From positions 2,997,988-3,061,987 of the forward strand of contig NZ_KB900614.1 in assembly GCF_000379065.1 (NCBI RefSeq): 64,000 nucleotides of DNA, read 5' to 3'. Numbering within the stretch: the stretch's first letter is position 1; each line of letters starts with the position of its first letter. Below, one piece after another: positions 47,489-56,292 of this stretch. A model generated the notes under the pieces. That model made no database searches and was not told the DNA's origin. It saw only the letters and a list, made by a program, of their open reading frames with translations. The position numbers and the translations under genes are program-made. Origin of the DNA: Salinispora mooreana. Lineage in GTDB: Bacteria; Actinomycetota; Actinomycetes; Mycobacteriales; Micromonosporaceae.

Positions 47489-50400
47489 GTGGCGAGCTTT
47501 CAGTGCTCCTCGTGCGGACGGGAGGTAAAGCCGGCCGCCCGCTGCCCGCACTGCGGCGCGCAACAGCCGCAGCGGCTCGAGCACCTGGCGGAGATCGAGC
47601 GATCGATCGCGGAGATGAAGGCGCGGGACGCCGAGATCGCCGGCGAACAGCGGAAGATCGCCGCCAAGATGCAGGCTGCGCTCTTCCAGCGGGACATCCT
47701 CGCGCATGCCGGTGAGGAGAACGTCAAACAGGCCACCCGCCCCCGGCGCGTGCTGCGGCGCCGGCCAGACCGGCGGCCACCGACCGCTCCCCCCGGCGCA
47801 CCGCCCCGGGTGCCCGGGCAGGGCACCCGGGGCGGGCCGGCGGAGCCGCCGACCGCCGCCTGGCTCGACGCCGACAACCCCGAGCATCCCCCGGAGGCCT
47901 CCAGCCGCGAGGTGCAGAACATTCCCCTCGGGCTCGGCGCGCTGCTGCTCGGTGTCGCCGCGGTGGTCTTCGCCGCGGTCGCCACCAGTTCCCTGGATGC
48001 CCTCGCCCGGCTGGGCGTGCTCTGCCTCGCGACGGTCCTGATGCTGCTCGCCCCGCCTGTGCTGGCCCGGCGCGGGCTCACCTCCACCGCCGAGACCATC
48101 TCCGCCGTCGGCCTCCTCCTGGTGCCGCTGGCCGGGTACGCGCTCTGGTCCGTAACCAGCGCAGACGGCGCGTCCAGGGCGGTGTTCGCCGGAGCCGTCT
48201 CCGCGGTCACCGCCGGGGTAGCCCTGGCGTACGGCGGCTGGAGCGGACTCCGCGTACCCCGGTTCGCCACGGTGCTGGCCCTCCAGCCGATCCTGCCGCT
48301 GCTCGCCTACGACCGCATCGACGCTCCGGCGGGCTGGGCCGCGGTGCTGGCCCTCGTGGCCGTCCTGAACTTCTCGCTGGCCGGCTCCGCCGTCACCAGG
48401 GCCCGACCGGTCCGCCGGGACCTGCCCGAAGCGCCCCCGCCCCCACCGACCACGGCGGGGGACCAGACCGGCCCGGAACGGCCTCCGGCCACCCCCGTCG
48501 CTCCGCGCCAGCGTTCGGGACAGGATCGACCAACCGACGGCGGGGCGGAGCCCGACGAGGTGTTCGGTGGGAACGGCTCCGCCGACCGCCCGGTGCCCGG
48601 ACTCCGCGAGTTGATCTTCGTCCTCTATGGCGCTGCCGCACTGGCTGCCCTCGGGTACGCCGGTACCGCGCTGCTGCGGATGACCACCGTGCCGGCGACG
48701 GTCGGGGCGGGAGCCGCCCTCCTCCTCGCCGCGACCGTGGCCGGCGCGGGGATGCTGGCGACCCGCCGCGCCCCACTTCCCGACATCGGCACCGGCCTGC
48801 TCACCCTCGCCGTGATCGGCGCGTCGAGCCGCCTCGCCTGGGTGGCGGCACCCGACCAGGCACTACTTCTGATCACCGCCGTCATCGCGCTCACCGGTCT
48901 GGTCGTACGTGCGGTGCCGGCTGCGCTGCGACGCGGCCCGCAGTTCGCCTCCGCCATCGCGTTGACCATCAGCGGCGTCGTCGTCGCCACCGGCACCCTG
49001 CGAGCCGGAGTGGCCCCGCTCCGAGCCGCCCTCCCAGCGTGGGCCGCCGACCTCGACCGCTACCCAGCCGAGCTCGCCGCGGTGGGCGCCCCCGCCCCCA
49101 GCCAACTCGCCGCCAGCGCGCTGCTGCTGACCGTGGCCGCCGTGGCCGCCCTGCCGCCGGGGATCCGCCGGGAGTTCGCAGTGGTCGGTGCCGCGCTGAC
49201 CGCGCTCGCCATCCCCACCTCGCTCGGGCTTGGCTGGGTTGCCGCGCCGTGGCCGATGGTGGTGGCGGCGGCCGGGATCGGGGTGGCCGGGTTGTCGGCG
49301 CGGACCGAACGCGCGGCGCGTGCGCACGCCGTGACCGCCGCCGGGGTGGGGCTGTTCGGTGCCGGGGCCGGGCTGGCCCGGCCATCCTTGACCGCCGCCG
49401 TCCTGCTCGTCCTCTTCCTGGCGGGCGTGCTGGTGGCGGCAGCGCCCCGGCTCCGGGCCGCCGCCGCCGGAGCGGACCTCCTCTCCGGCTGGGCCGCGGG
49501 CGGGGCAGCCTTCGCCCTCCCCGGCACGGTGGCGGCGGTCGTCGCCGCCGGTCCGGCGGGGTCCTCCACCGCGCTGCGGGAGGTGACCGTCGCGCTGCTG
49601 GCGGCGAGCTTCCTCGCGGTCTGCGTCACGCTCGGCTACGCCGCGCTCGTGCAGGTTTCGCACCGGCATCTCCCGATGCCGCTGGCGACGGGGGCGGTAC
49701 TGGGTGCCCTGGCCGTCGCCGCGGCCTCGTTCGGGGCACCCGCCACCACCGCCGCCGACGCCTGGGTCGGCGCGCTGCTGCTGGTCGCCGCGGTGCTCCT
49801 GTTCTTCGCCCCCTCCTTCGACGCCCGCCGCCGCTCCGACCTCCTCCTGGACGGCGCCGACCTGGCCGGCGCCGCAGTGACCGCTGCGCTGGTCGCCACC
49901 CTGGTGCGAATCGCCGCTGTCCTTGCGCCGGGCGCACAGCTGGCGGTCGCGGCCGGGCTACTGCTGGTCGTCGCGGTCGCGGCTCGCGCTCTCCCGCAGC
50001 CGTGGCGGCGAGGTCCAACCCTCGGCCTGGCCCTGGGAGGCGGGCTGGTCGGACTGCTGGCCGGCGCGATGGCGCTCCGCGGTGGCATCGGTGTCCTGCT
50101 CACCTCCGGTCCAATCTGGGCCGGCGACCTGAGCACGTGGCCGGCCGCCCCGATCGGCGGCTCCACCTGGCAGGCGCCGGTCGCGCTGGCGCTGCTGGCG
50201 ATAGCCGCCGCGATCCTGTTGCCGCCGCCCTGGCAGCACGACATCTCCGGCGCGGCCCTGGTCCTGGCCGCCGTCGGCGCACCGGCCGCGTTCGCGTTGC
50301 CATGGTGGTCGCCGGTACTGGTGGGTTCGCTGGTGGCAACCGGGTACGGCCTGGCGTCGGTGGCGTCGGTGGCGGCCCGGGCCGCGTTCTCCCGGGCCGT

Positions 50401-52390
50401 CATGGCCGGCGTGCTGGCGCTGTATGTCGCCGGTGCCGGGCTGGTCCGGCCGTGGACGACGGCGCTGGCCCTCGGCGGCATCGCGCTGATCGGGGTCGCC
50501 GTGGCGACCTTCGCTCGCGCCCTCTCCCCGCCGCTGGGCACCGATGTGGATGGCGAGGGGTCGCCGCCCCACCCGACGCAGATCGGTGGCGCCGCGACCG
50601 GGGCGACGCTGCTCGCCCTGCCCGGCGCGGTGGCCGCCCTGGCTGCCGAGTTCGGGCACTCACCGCAGGTGGTGCTGATCGCCGCCCTGGCCACCTCCGG
50701 TCTCGGCCTGGCCGTCGTGACGTCCGCCCGACGCCGGGTTCCGCAGTACCTGCCCTGGGCCAGCGCAGCGCTGGTCGGCGGCGCCACGGTGAGCGCCCTC
50801 GCCGCCATCCCCGCCGGCCTACAGGTCGGGGTGTACGCCGCCGCGGCCGCCCTGATCGGTGTCCTCGCCGAGCTGAGCCGTGGCGCCACCGAGCCACCGG
50901 CCGGACTCGCGGCACCGACTCGCCGATGGCGAGTAACCTTCGGGGGCACCTGGGGCCACTCCGCCGGGCCCGGCACCCGCAGGTGGCGGGTAGACCCGGC
51001 CGCCGGGGCGCTCGCCGCGGCGGCCCTGCCCACGGTGCTGGCCCTGGTCTCGCTCGCACCGGCGCTACACGTGGCGCTGGTCGAGCCATACCGAACCCTC
51101 GGCGGCACCTGGCAGGGCCCGCCGCCGGAGTTGCTCCTGCCCGCACCCGCGGCGGCGGACCCGACGCACGTACTCACCGCGTTGCTGCTGACCGCCGCCG
51201 CCGCACTGGCTGCTGTCGGTTTCAGCGGCGGTCGACGCAGTCGGGCGGTGCCGGTCATCCTGCCGGGCGCGGCGGTGACCCTGCTGATCACGCCCGTGGC
51301 GCTGAACCTCGCCTGGCCCGCGAGCACGCTCGCCGGGCTCACCGTGTTCACCCTCGCCATGCTCGGACTCGCCCTCACACCGCCGCCCACCCTGGTGGAG
51401 CGAGCCCGCTCACTCCGGCTGGCCCGGGTACTCGTCTTCGGCATCGGCCTCGCCGCCGGCAGCGCGGGACTCGCCGGCAGCCTGGCCACCGAGAACCTGA
51501 CCCTGGTCACGCTCGGCGGCGCGGTGGGCGTGGGCACGGTTGCCGCGCTCTTCGGTGCCACCGGGCACGCCCGCATCCTCGGCTGGCTGTTCGCCGCCCT
51601 GATGGCGCAGCTTTTCGTGCTCACCACCGGTCTGGTCGCCGGTCTGAGCGCGCGCTGGTCGGCGTTCGGCGTCCTGGCCGTCGGGGCGGCCCTCCAGGTC
51701 TTCGCGGCCACCCTGCCGCGCCTGCGTCGTCCGGAGGCGGGGCGGGAGGCGGCCACGGTGGAGTGGAGCGGCTTCGCCGCCGCGCTGATTGCCCTGGCGC
51801 TGGCCTACGACTCACCCCGGCACATCGCGGCCCTGCTCGCCGCCGGGGGCGCCATCCTCGGCGTGGCGGCGGCCCGACCCGGCCGCCGCGACATCGAGCG
51901 GCGGATCCTCTTCTGGGCGGTGGTGAGCTGCGAGATCACCGCGTGGTGGATTCTCATGTGGGTGGCGGACGTGGCCCTGCCCGAGGCCTACACCCTGCCG
52001 TTCGCTGCGCTGGCCCTGCTCGTCGGCGTACTGGAGCTTCGCCAGCGCTCCGCGCTCAGCAGCTGGGTGGCGTACGGACCGGCCCTGGTGACCGCCTTCG
52101 CTCCGACCCTGGCGATCGTGCTGGCCACCGAGAGCAGCATGCTGCGCCGGGTGCTGCTGTTGCTCGGGGCGGTCGCGGTGCTGGTCTTCGGCTCGCTGCG
52201 GCAGCAGCAGGCACCGGTGATTGTGGGTGCCACGGCCACCGCGATCACGGCGATCCACGCGCTGTTCAGTCTCGGGCCGTGGCTGCTGCTGATCCCCGCC
52301 GGTCTCCTCCTGTTGGTCCTCGGGGCCAGCAACGAACGTCGCCGGCGGGCCCAAGAACGCCTCCAGACCGCCCTACGCGGCATGCGCTAA
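47489..52390 (+). CDS. Giant polytopic membrane protein with N-terminal zinc ribbon
   Basis: A 1,633-residue protein, the largest in the window. It begins with a zinc ribbon (Cys 6, 9, 19, 22; FQCSSCGREVKPAARCPHCG), then a coiled-coil-like helix (about 28-70, LEHLAEIERSIAEMKARDAEIA), a Pro/Arg-rich linker, and from about residue 145 a very long run of Ala/Leu/Val/Gly transmembrane segments, probably several dozen, broken by short proline-rich loops. The modules look internally repetitive (for example ALLLTVAAVAALPPGIRREF and ALLAIAAAILLPPPWQHDIS). I know no assigned function; homologous giants exist in other actinomycetes. GTG 47489 follows GGAGGGG. It stands alone between UGDH and purE. Confidence 0.85.
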   Translation: MASFQCSSCGREVKPAARCPHCGAQQPQRLEHLAEIERSIAEMKARDAEIAGEQRKIAAKMQAALFQRDILAHAGEENVKQATRPRRVLRRRPDRRPPTAPPGAPPRVPGQGTRGGPAEPPTAAWLDADNPEHPPEASSREVQNIPLGLGALLLGVAAVVFAAVATSSLDALARLGVLCLATVLMLLAPPVLARRGLTSTAETISAVGLLLVPLAGYALWSVTSADGASRAVFAGAVSAVTAGVALAYGGWSGLRVPRFATVLALQPILPLLAYDRIDAPAGWAAVLALVAVLNFSLAGSAVTRARPVRRDLPEAPPPPPTTAGDQTGPERPPATPVAPRQRSGQDRPTDGGAEPDEVFGGNGSADRPVPGLRELIFVLYGAAALAALGYAGTALLRMTTVPATVGAGAALLLAATVAGAGMLATRRAPLPDIGTGLLTLAVIGASSRLAWVAAPDQALLLITAVIALTGLVVRAVPAALRRGPQFASAIALTISGVVVATGTLRAGVAPLRAALPAWAADLDRYPAELAAVGAPAPSQLAASALLLTVAAVAALPPGIRREFAVVGAALTALAIPTSLGLGWVAAPWPMVVAAAGIGVAGLSARTERAARAHAVTAAGVGLFGAGAGLARPSLTAAVLLVLFLAGVLVAAAPRLRAAAAGADLLSGWAAGGAAFALPGTVAAVVAAGPAGSSTALREVTVALLAASFLAVCVTLGYAALVQVSHRHLPMPLATGAVLGALAVAAASFGAPATTAADAWVGALLLVAAVLLFFAPSFDARRRSDLLLDGADLAGAAVTAALVATLVRIAAVLAPGAQLAVAAGLLLVVAVAARALPQPWRRGPTLGLALGGGLVGLLAGAMALRGGIGVLLTSGPIWAGDLSTWPAAPIGGSTWQAPVALALLAIAAAILLPPPWQHDISGAALVLAAVGAPAAFALPWWSPVLVGSLVATGYGLASVASVAARAAFSRAVMAGVLALYVAGAGLVRPWTTALALGGIALIGVAVATFARALSPPLGTDVDGEGSPPHPTQIGGAATGATLLALPGAVAALAAEFGHSPQVVLIAALATSGLGLAVVTSARRRVPQYLPWASAALVGGATVSALAAIPAGLQVGVYAAAAALIGVLAELSRGATEPPAGLAAPTRRWRVTFGGTWGHSAGPGTRRWRVDPAAGALAAAALPTVLALVSLAPALHVALVEPYRTLGGTWQGPPPELLLPAPAAADPTHVLTALLLTAAAALAAVGFSGGRRSRAVPVILPGAAVTLLITPVALNLAWPASTLAGLTVFTLAMLGLALTPPPTLVERARSLRLARVLVFGIGLAAGSAGLAGSLATENLTLVTLGGAVGVGTVAALFGATGHARILGWLFAALMAQLFVLTTGLVAGLSARWSAFGVLAVGAALQVFAATLPRLRRPEAGREAATVEWSGFAAALIALALAYDSPRHIAALLAAGGAILGVAAARPGRRDIERRILFWAVVSCEITAWWILMWVADVALPEAYTLPFAALALLVGVLELRQRSALSSWVAYGPALVTAFAPTLAIVLATESSMLRRVLLLLGAVAVLVFGSLRQQQAPVIVGATATAITAIHALFSLGPWLLLIPAGLLLLVLGASNERRRRAQERLQTALRGMR

Positions 52391-52439
52391 CCCGCTGCGG
52401 CAGCCCGCCCGGACCCGGCTCAGCGGGGTGCGCCCGGAC

Positions 52440-52931
52440 TCAGCTCAGCGAGGCGCGCAGGGCCGCGTTCTTCTCCGCGACCACCTGCTCCAGATCGGAC
52501 TGGTACGCCGTCATCCGGTCGCGCAGCGCCCGGTCCTCGACGCCGAGGATCCGGACCGCGAGCAGCCCGGCGTTGCGGGCGTTACCGATCGAGACGGTGG
52601 CCACCGGCACGCCGGCGGGCATCTGCACGATGGAGAGCAGTGAATCCATCCCGTCCAGATACTTCAGGGCCACCGGCACCCCGATCACCGGCAGTGGGGT
52701 GACCGAGGCGACAATGCCCGGCAGGTGCGCCGCGCCCCCAGCCCCAGCGATGATCACCTTTAGGCCGCGGTCAGCGGCGTCACGGCCATACTCGATCATG
52801 CGGACCGGTGTCCGGTGCGCCGAGACCACCTCGACCTCGTACGCGACCCCGAACTCGTCCAGTGTCTCGGCGGCGGCCCGCATTGTCGGCCAGTCCGAGT
52901 CGCTGCCCATGATCAACCCGACTGTGCTCAT
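52440..52931 (-). CDS. purE: 5-(carboxyamino)imidazole ribonucleotide mutase
   Basis: A 163-residue class I PurE, which moves the carboxyl group of N5-CAIR to C4, giving CAIR in purine synthesis. The sequence [73 protein letters not shown] and [32 protein letters not shown] covers the family. ATG 52931 has a GGGAGG site and overlaps the purK stop by 4 bases (ATGA). It sits tail to tail with the giant membrane protein. Confidence 0.96.
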   Translation of the reverse strand: MSTVGLIMGSDSDWPTMRAAAETLDEFGVAYEVEVVSAHRTPVRMIEYGRDAADRGLKVIIAGAGGAAHLPGIVASVTPLPVIGVPVALKYLDGMDSLLSIVQMPAGVPVATVSIGNARNAGLLAVRILGVEDRALRDRMTAYQSDLEQVVAEKNAALRASLS

Positions 52932-54109
52932 CCGTGCCCCTCCCGCAGCCAACGGGCCGCCCGCGCCGCCCGGCGGCGCACCTCATCCAGGTTGTCGCCG
53001 AGTACGGTGACATGGCCGATCTTGCGACCTGGGCGCACCTGCTTGCCGTACAGGTGCACCTTGGCGCCCGGCTCAGCGGCGAAGAGGTGGTGCAGGCGCT
53101 CGTCGAGAGAGATCCCGCCCGGCTCACCGCCCAGCACGTTCGCCATCACCACCACCGGCGCGGCCAACGACGTGTCCCCCATCGGATAGTCGAGCACCGC
53201 CCGCAGGTGCTGCTCGAACTGCGAGGTCCGGGCCCCCTCGATGCTCCAGTGCCCGGAGTTGTGCGGCCGCATCGCCAACTCGTTGACCACGAGGCGGCTG
53301 CCCGTCGCCTCGGCTGGGTCGGCCACCTCGAACAACTCGACGGCGAGCAGACCCACCACGCCGAGGTCGGTGGCGAGGTCGATGGCGAGTTGCTGCGCAC
53401 CGACCGCCAGCTCCTCCGGCAGCTCCGGTGCGGGGGCCAGGACCTCGACGCAGATTCCGTCCCGCTGCACGGTCTCGACCACCGGGTACGCGGCGACCTG
53501 CCCGAACGGGGAACGGGCCACCTGCACGGCCAACTCCCGGCGCAGCGCCACCCGCTCCTCCGCGATCAGGCGCACCCCGGTGGCCAGCAACGTGGCCGAC
53601 AGTTCGGCCGCCTGGGCGGCATCCTCGACCAGCCACACGCCCCGGCCGTCATAGCCGCCCCGGGCCGCCTTGAGCACCACCGGCCAACCCACGGCGGCAC
53701 CGAAGGATTCGAGGTCGGCCGGGGTCTCCACCGGCCGCCAGGTCGGATTCGGCAGACCCAGCGCCGCGAGCCGTTCCCGCATTACCTGCTTGTCCTGGGC
53801 GTGCACCAGCGCCTCGGCCGGCGGAAAGAGCTTGACGCCCTCGCCGGTGAGGGCCTCGATGTGCTCGGTGGGAACATGCTCGTGGTCAAAGGTGACCACG
53901 TCGCAGCCCTTGGCGAAGGTGCGCAGCACCGCGAGATCGGTGTGCTCGCCATACTGCACGTCGGCGGCCACCAGGGCGGCACCATCCTCGGGGGCGAGTG
54001 CGAGCACCCGCAGCGACTGGCCGAGGGCGATCGCGGCCTGATGGGTCATCCGGGCCAGTTGGCCGCCACCCACCATGCCGACAACGGGCAGACCGGTCTG
54101 GGAATCCAT
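52928..54109 (-). CDS. purK: 5-(carboxyamino)imidazole ribonucleotide synthase
   Basis: A 393-residue ATP-grasp enzyme that carboxylates AIR with bicarbonate and ATP to N5-CAIR, working with PurE. It has the N-terminal [32 protein letters not shown], the ATP-grasp [35 protein letters not shown] and [32 protein letters not shown]. The ATG is at 54109. Coupled to purE through the 4-base overlap, so the two are one operon. Confidence 0.96.
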   Translation of the reverse strand: MDSQTGLPVVGMVGGGQLARMTHQAAIALGQSLRVLALAPEDGAALVAADVQYGEHTDLAVLRTFAKGCDVVTFDHEHVPTEHIEALTGEGVKLFPPAEALVHAQDKQVMRERLAALGLPNPTWRPVETPADLESFGAAVGWPVVLKAARGGYDGRGVWLVEDAAQAAELSATLLATGVRLIAEERVALRRELAVQVARSPFGQVAAYPVVETVQRDGICVEVLAPAPELPEELAVGAQQLAIDLATDLGVVGLLAVELFEVADPAEATGSRLVVNELAMRPHNSGHWSIEGARTSQFEQHLRAVLDYPMGDTSLAAPVVVMANVLGGEPGGISLDERLHHLFAAEPGAKVHLYGKQVRPGRKIGHVTVLGDNLDEVRRRAARAARWLREGHG

Positions 54110-54167
54110 AGCCAGGACAGCGTATCCGGCCAGCGGAGCCAGCCCGCTACCCGGGCCCGCCGCCCGC

Positions 54168-56267
54168 CTACCGGCCCGTCAGCCGCGCCACCAGATCGTC
54201 AACTCCGGTTACCGGCCGGTCGCAGACAAAACCCCGACAGACGTACGCGGTGGCCTGCCCGTCAACCAGCTGCCGGCCGGCGAGTAGCGGCACCCCGGGC
54301 TGGTCCGGCCGCCCCGCCACCACCACGGCACCCGGTGGGGCGTACCGGTGCGCCGCGTGTACCAACGGCTCACCGGCCGGATCGGGAGTCACCACCGCGA
54401 TCTCGTACGGGCCGGTGAGGAGCGCCGCACCGGCGGTGGCCGCGTACCCGGTGAAGCGGGCGTGCGCGGCGACGATCGGCGCCACGGTGGCCAGCGCCGC
54501 CTCCGCCGCCTCCCGGTAGCGGGTCTCACCGGTCAACGCCGCGTACGCGACCAGCGCGGCGACGATCGCCGACCGGCCGGACGGGGTGGCGTTGTCGGTG
54601 GGGTCCGCGGGCCGGCTGACCAGACGCTCCGCGTCATCAGCGGTGTCGAAGAAGCCGCCCTGCGGTGCGGCGAACCGCTCCAGCGCCACGTCGAGGAGCT
54701 GCCCCGCCAGGGTCAGCCACCGTCCCTCGCCGGTCAGCTGGTGCATCGCGCAGAACGCCTCAGCCACGCAGCCGTAGTCCTCCAGGACTCCGGCGGCCTC
54801 CCCGACCCGGCCGTCCCGCGAGGTCCGCCGCAGCCGCCCGGCCACGACGTGCACTGTTGCCAGGTGCTCGGCCGCGTCCCGCATGGCGCCGTCGGCGACG
54901 ATCGTCACGCCCTCCATCAGGTTGGCGTCCGGCCCCGGAGCGTCCTCCGCAAAGCTGGCCACGACCTGCTGGAACTCGGCGATCGCGGTGATCGCAAGCC
55001 CATTCCAGGCGGCTACCACCTTGTCGTCGCGGGCCGGCTGCGGGCGGGTGTCGCGGACCATCAGCAACCGGTGCGCGACCTCCTGCCAGCGGGACCGCAC
55101 CGCCGGCGCCGCATCGTCAACGTCCCGGGCCAGCCGAAGCACGCTGGCTGACTGCTCGGTGGCCGCCGCCCCGGTACCGGCCGCCCCGGTCGACGCGGCG
55201 GCATGGGGGGTGAACGAGCCCTGCTCGGTGACCGCGAACAGGTCGGCGGCCCACCGGCCGTCCTGCTCGCCCAGGGCCGCGACGAGCTGGGCGGGAGTCC
55301 AGACGTAGGTCAGCCCCTCCACCCCGGCGGCGTCGGCGTCCAGCGCGGAGGCGAACCCCTCGCCCGGTCGGTGCAGCTCGTCGGCGAGGAAGCGGGCCGT
55401 GTCCCGGGCCACGCGACGGGCCATCGGGTCACCGGTCAGCCGCCACAGGTGGGTGTAGACCCGCAGCAGCAGGGCGTTGTCGTAGAGCATCTTCTCGAAG
55501 TGCGGCACCAACCACTGCCCATCCACGCAGTAGCGGGCGAAGCCCCCGGCGAGTTGGTCGTACAGGCCACCCCGGGCCATCGCCTCCGCGGTGTGTCGGA
55601 CGATCTCCAGGCTCCGCTGGTCGCCCGTGCGCTGGTACTGCCGCAGCAGGAAGAGCAGGTTCAGGTGCGGCGGAAACTTCGGCGCCCCGCCGAACCCACC
55701 GTTCATCTCGTCGTACTCCGCGCCGAGCCGGTCGGCAGCGGCGTTGAGCAGGTCGGCGGTGAACGGGGCGGACGGACCCCCGACCGCCTGGGCACCGCCA
55801 ATCGCCTCGACGACCGCGGCACCCTGCTGGAGCACGGCGCTGCGCTGGTCCCGCCAGGCGGTGGTGACCGACTGGAGCAGCCGGAGGAAGTTGGGCTTCG
55901 GGAAGTAGGTGCCGCAGAAGAACGGGGTTCCGTCCGGGGCGGCGAAGGCGGTCATGGGCCAGCCGCCCTGCCCGGTCATGGCCTGGGTCGCCGTCAGGTA
56001 GACGGCATCGATGTCCGGACGCTCCTCGCGGTCCACTTTGATCGCCACGAAGCCCTCGTTCAGCAGCGTCGCCACCTGCTCATCGGCGAAGGACTCGTGC
56101 GCCATGACGTGACACCAGTGGCAGGCGGCGTAGCCGACCGAGATCATGATTGGGACGTCCCGCCGGCGGGCCTCGGCGAACGCCTCCGCGCACCATGGCC
56201 ACCAGTCGACCGGGTTGTCCTTGTGCTGGAGCAGGTACGGGCTGGTGGCGTCGGCGAGTCGGTTCAC
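54168..56267 (-). CDS. YyaL-type thioredoxin-domain protein (DUF255)
   Basis: A 699-residue protein. Residues 1-160 are a thioredoxin-like DUF255 domain: [42 protein letters not shown] with the redox CxxC and [28 protein letters not shown]. The rest is an (alpha/alpha)6 barrel like N-acylglucosamine epimerases. Homologues (YyaL, human SPATA20) have a poorly defined role in redox or sugar metabolism. The GTG is at 56267. It lies between purK and the GGDEF-EAL gene, all on the minus strand, with 25-58 bp gaps. Confidence 0.93.
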   Translation of the reverse strand: MNRLADATSPYLLQHKDNPVDWWPWCAEAFAEARRRDVPIMISVGYAACHWCHVMAHESFADEQVATLLNEGFVAIKVDREERPDIDAVYLTATQAMTGQGGWPMTAFAAPDGTPFFCGTYFPKPNFLRLLQSVTTAWRDQRSAVLQQGAAVVEAIGGAQAVGGPSAPFTADLLNAAADRLGAEYDEMNGGFGGAPKFPPHLNLLFLLRQYQRTGDQRSLEIVRHTAEAMARGGLYDQLAGGFARYCVDGQWLVPHFEKMLYDNALLLRVYTHLWRLTGDPMARRVARDTARFLADELHRPGEGFASALDADAAGVEGLTYVWTPAQLVAALGEQDGRWAADLFAVTEQGSFTPHAAASTGAAGTGAAATEQSASVLRLARDVDDAAPAVRSRWQEVAHRLLMVRDTRPQPARDDKVVAAWNGLAITAIAEFQQVVASFAEDAPGPDANLMEGVTIVADGAMRDAAEHLATVHVVAGRLRRTSRDGRVGEAAGVLEDYGCVAEAFCAMHQLTGEGRWLTLAGQLLDVALERFAAPQGGFFDTADDAERLVSRPADPTDNATPSGRSAIVAALVAYAALTGETRYREAAEAALATVAPIVAAHARFTGYAATAGAALLTGPYEIAVVTPDPAGEPLVHAAHRYAPPGAVVVAGRPDQPGVPLLAGRQLVDGQATAYVCRGFVCDRPVTGVDDLVARLTGR

Positions 56268-56292
56268 GGGACGACTCTATCGGCGCGGACGG

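Noticed and set aside
49039..53010. 1,323-codon frame inside the giant membrane gene
   Set aside because: Arg/Gly/Pro-rich second frame of the 47489-52390 gene running into purE; no start signal or domain.
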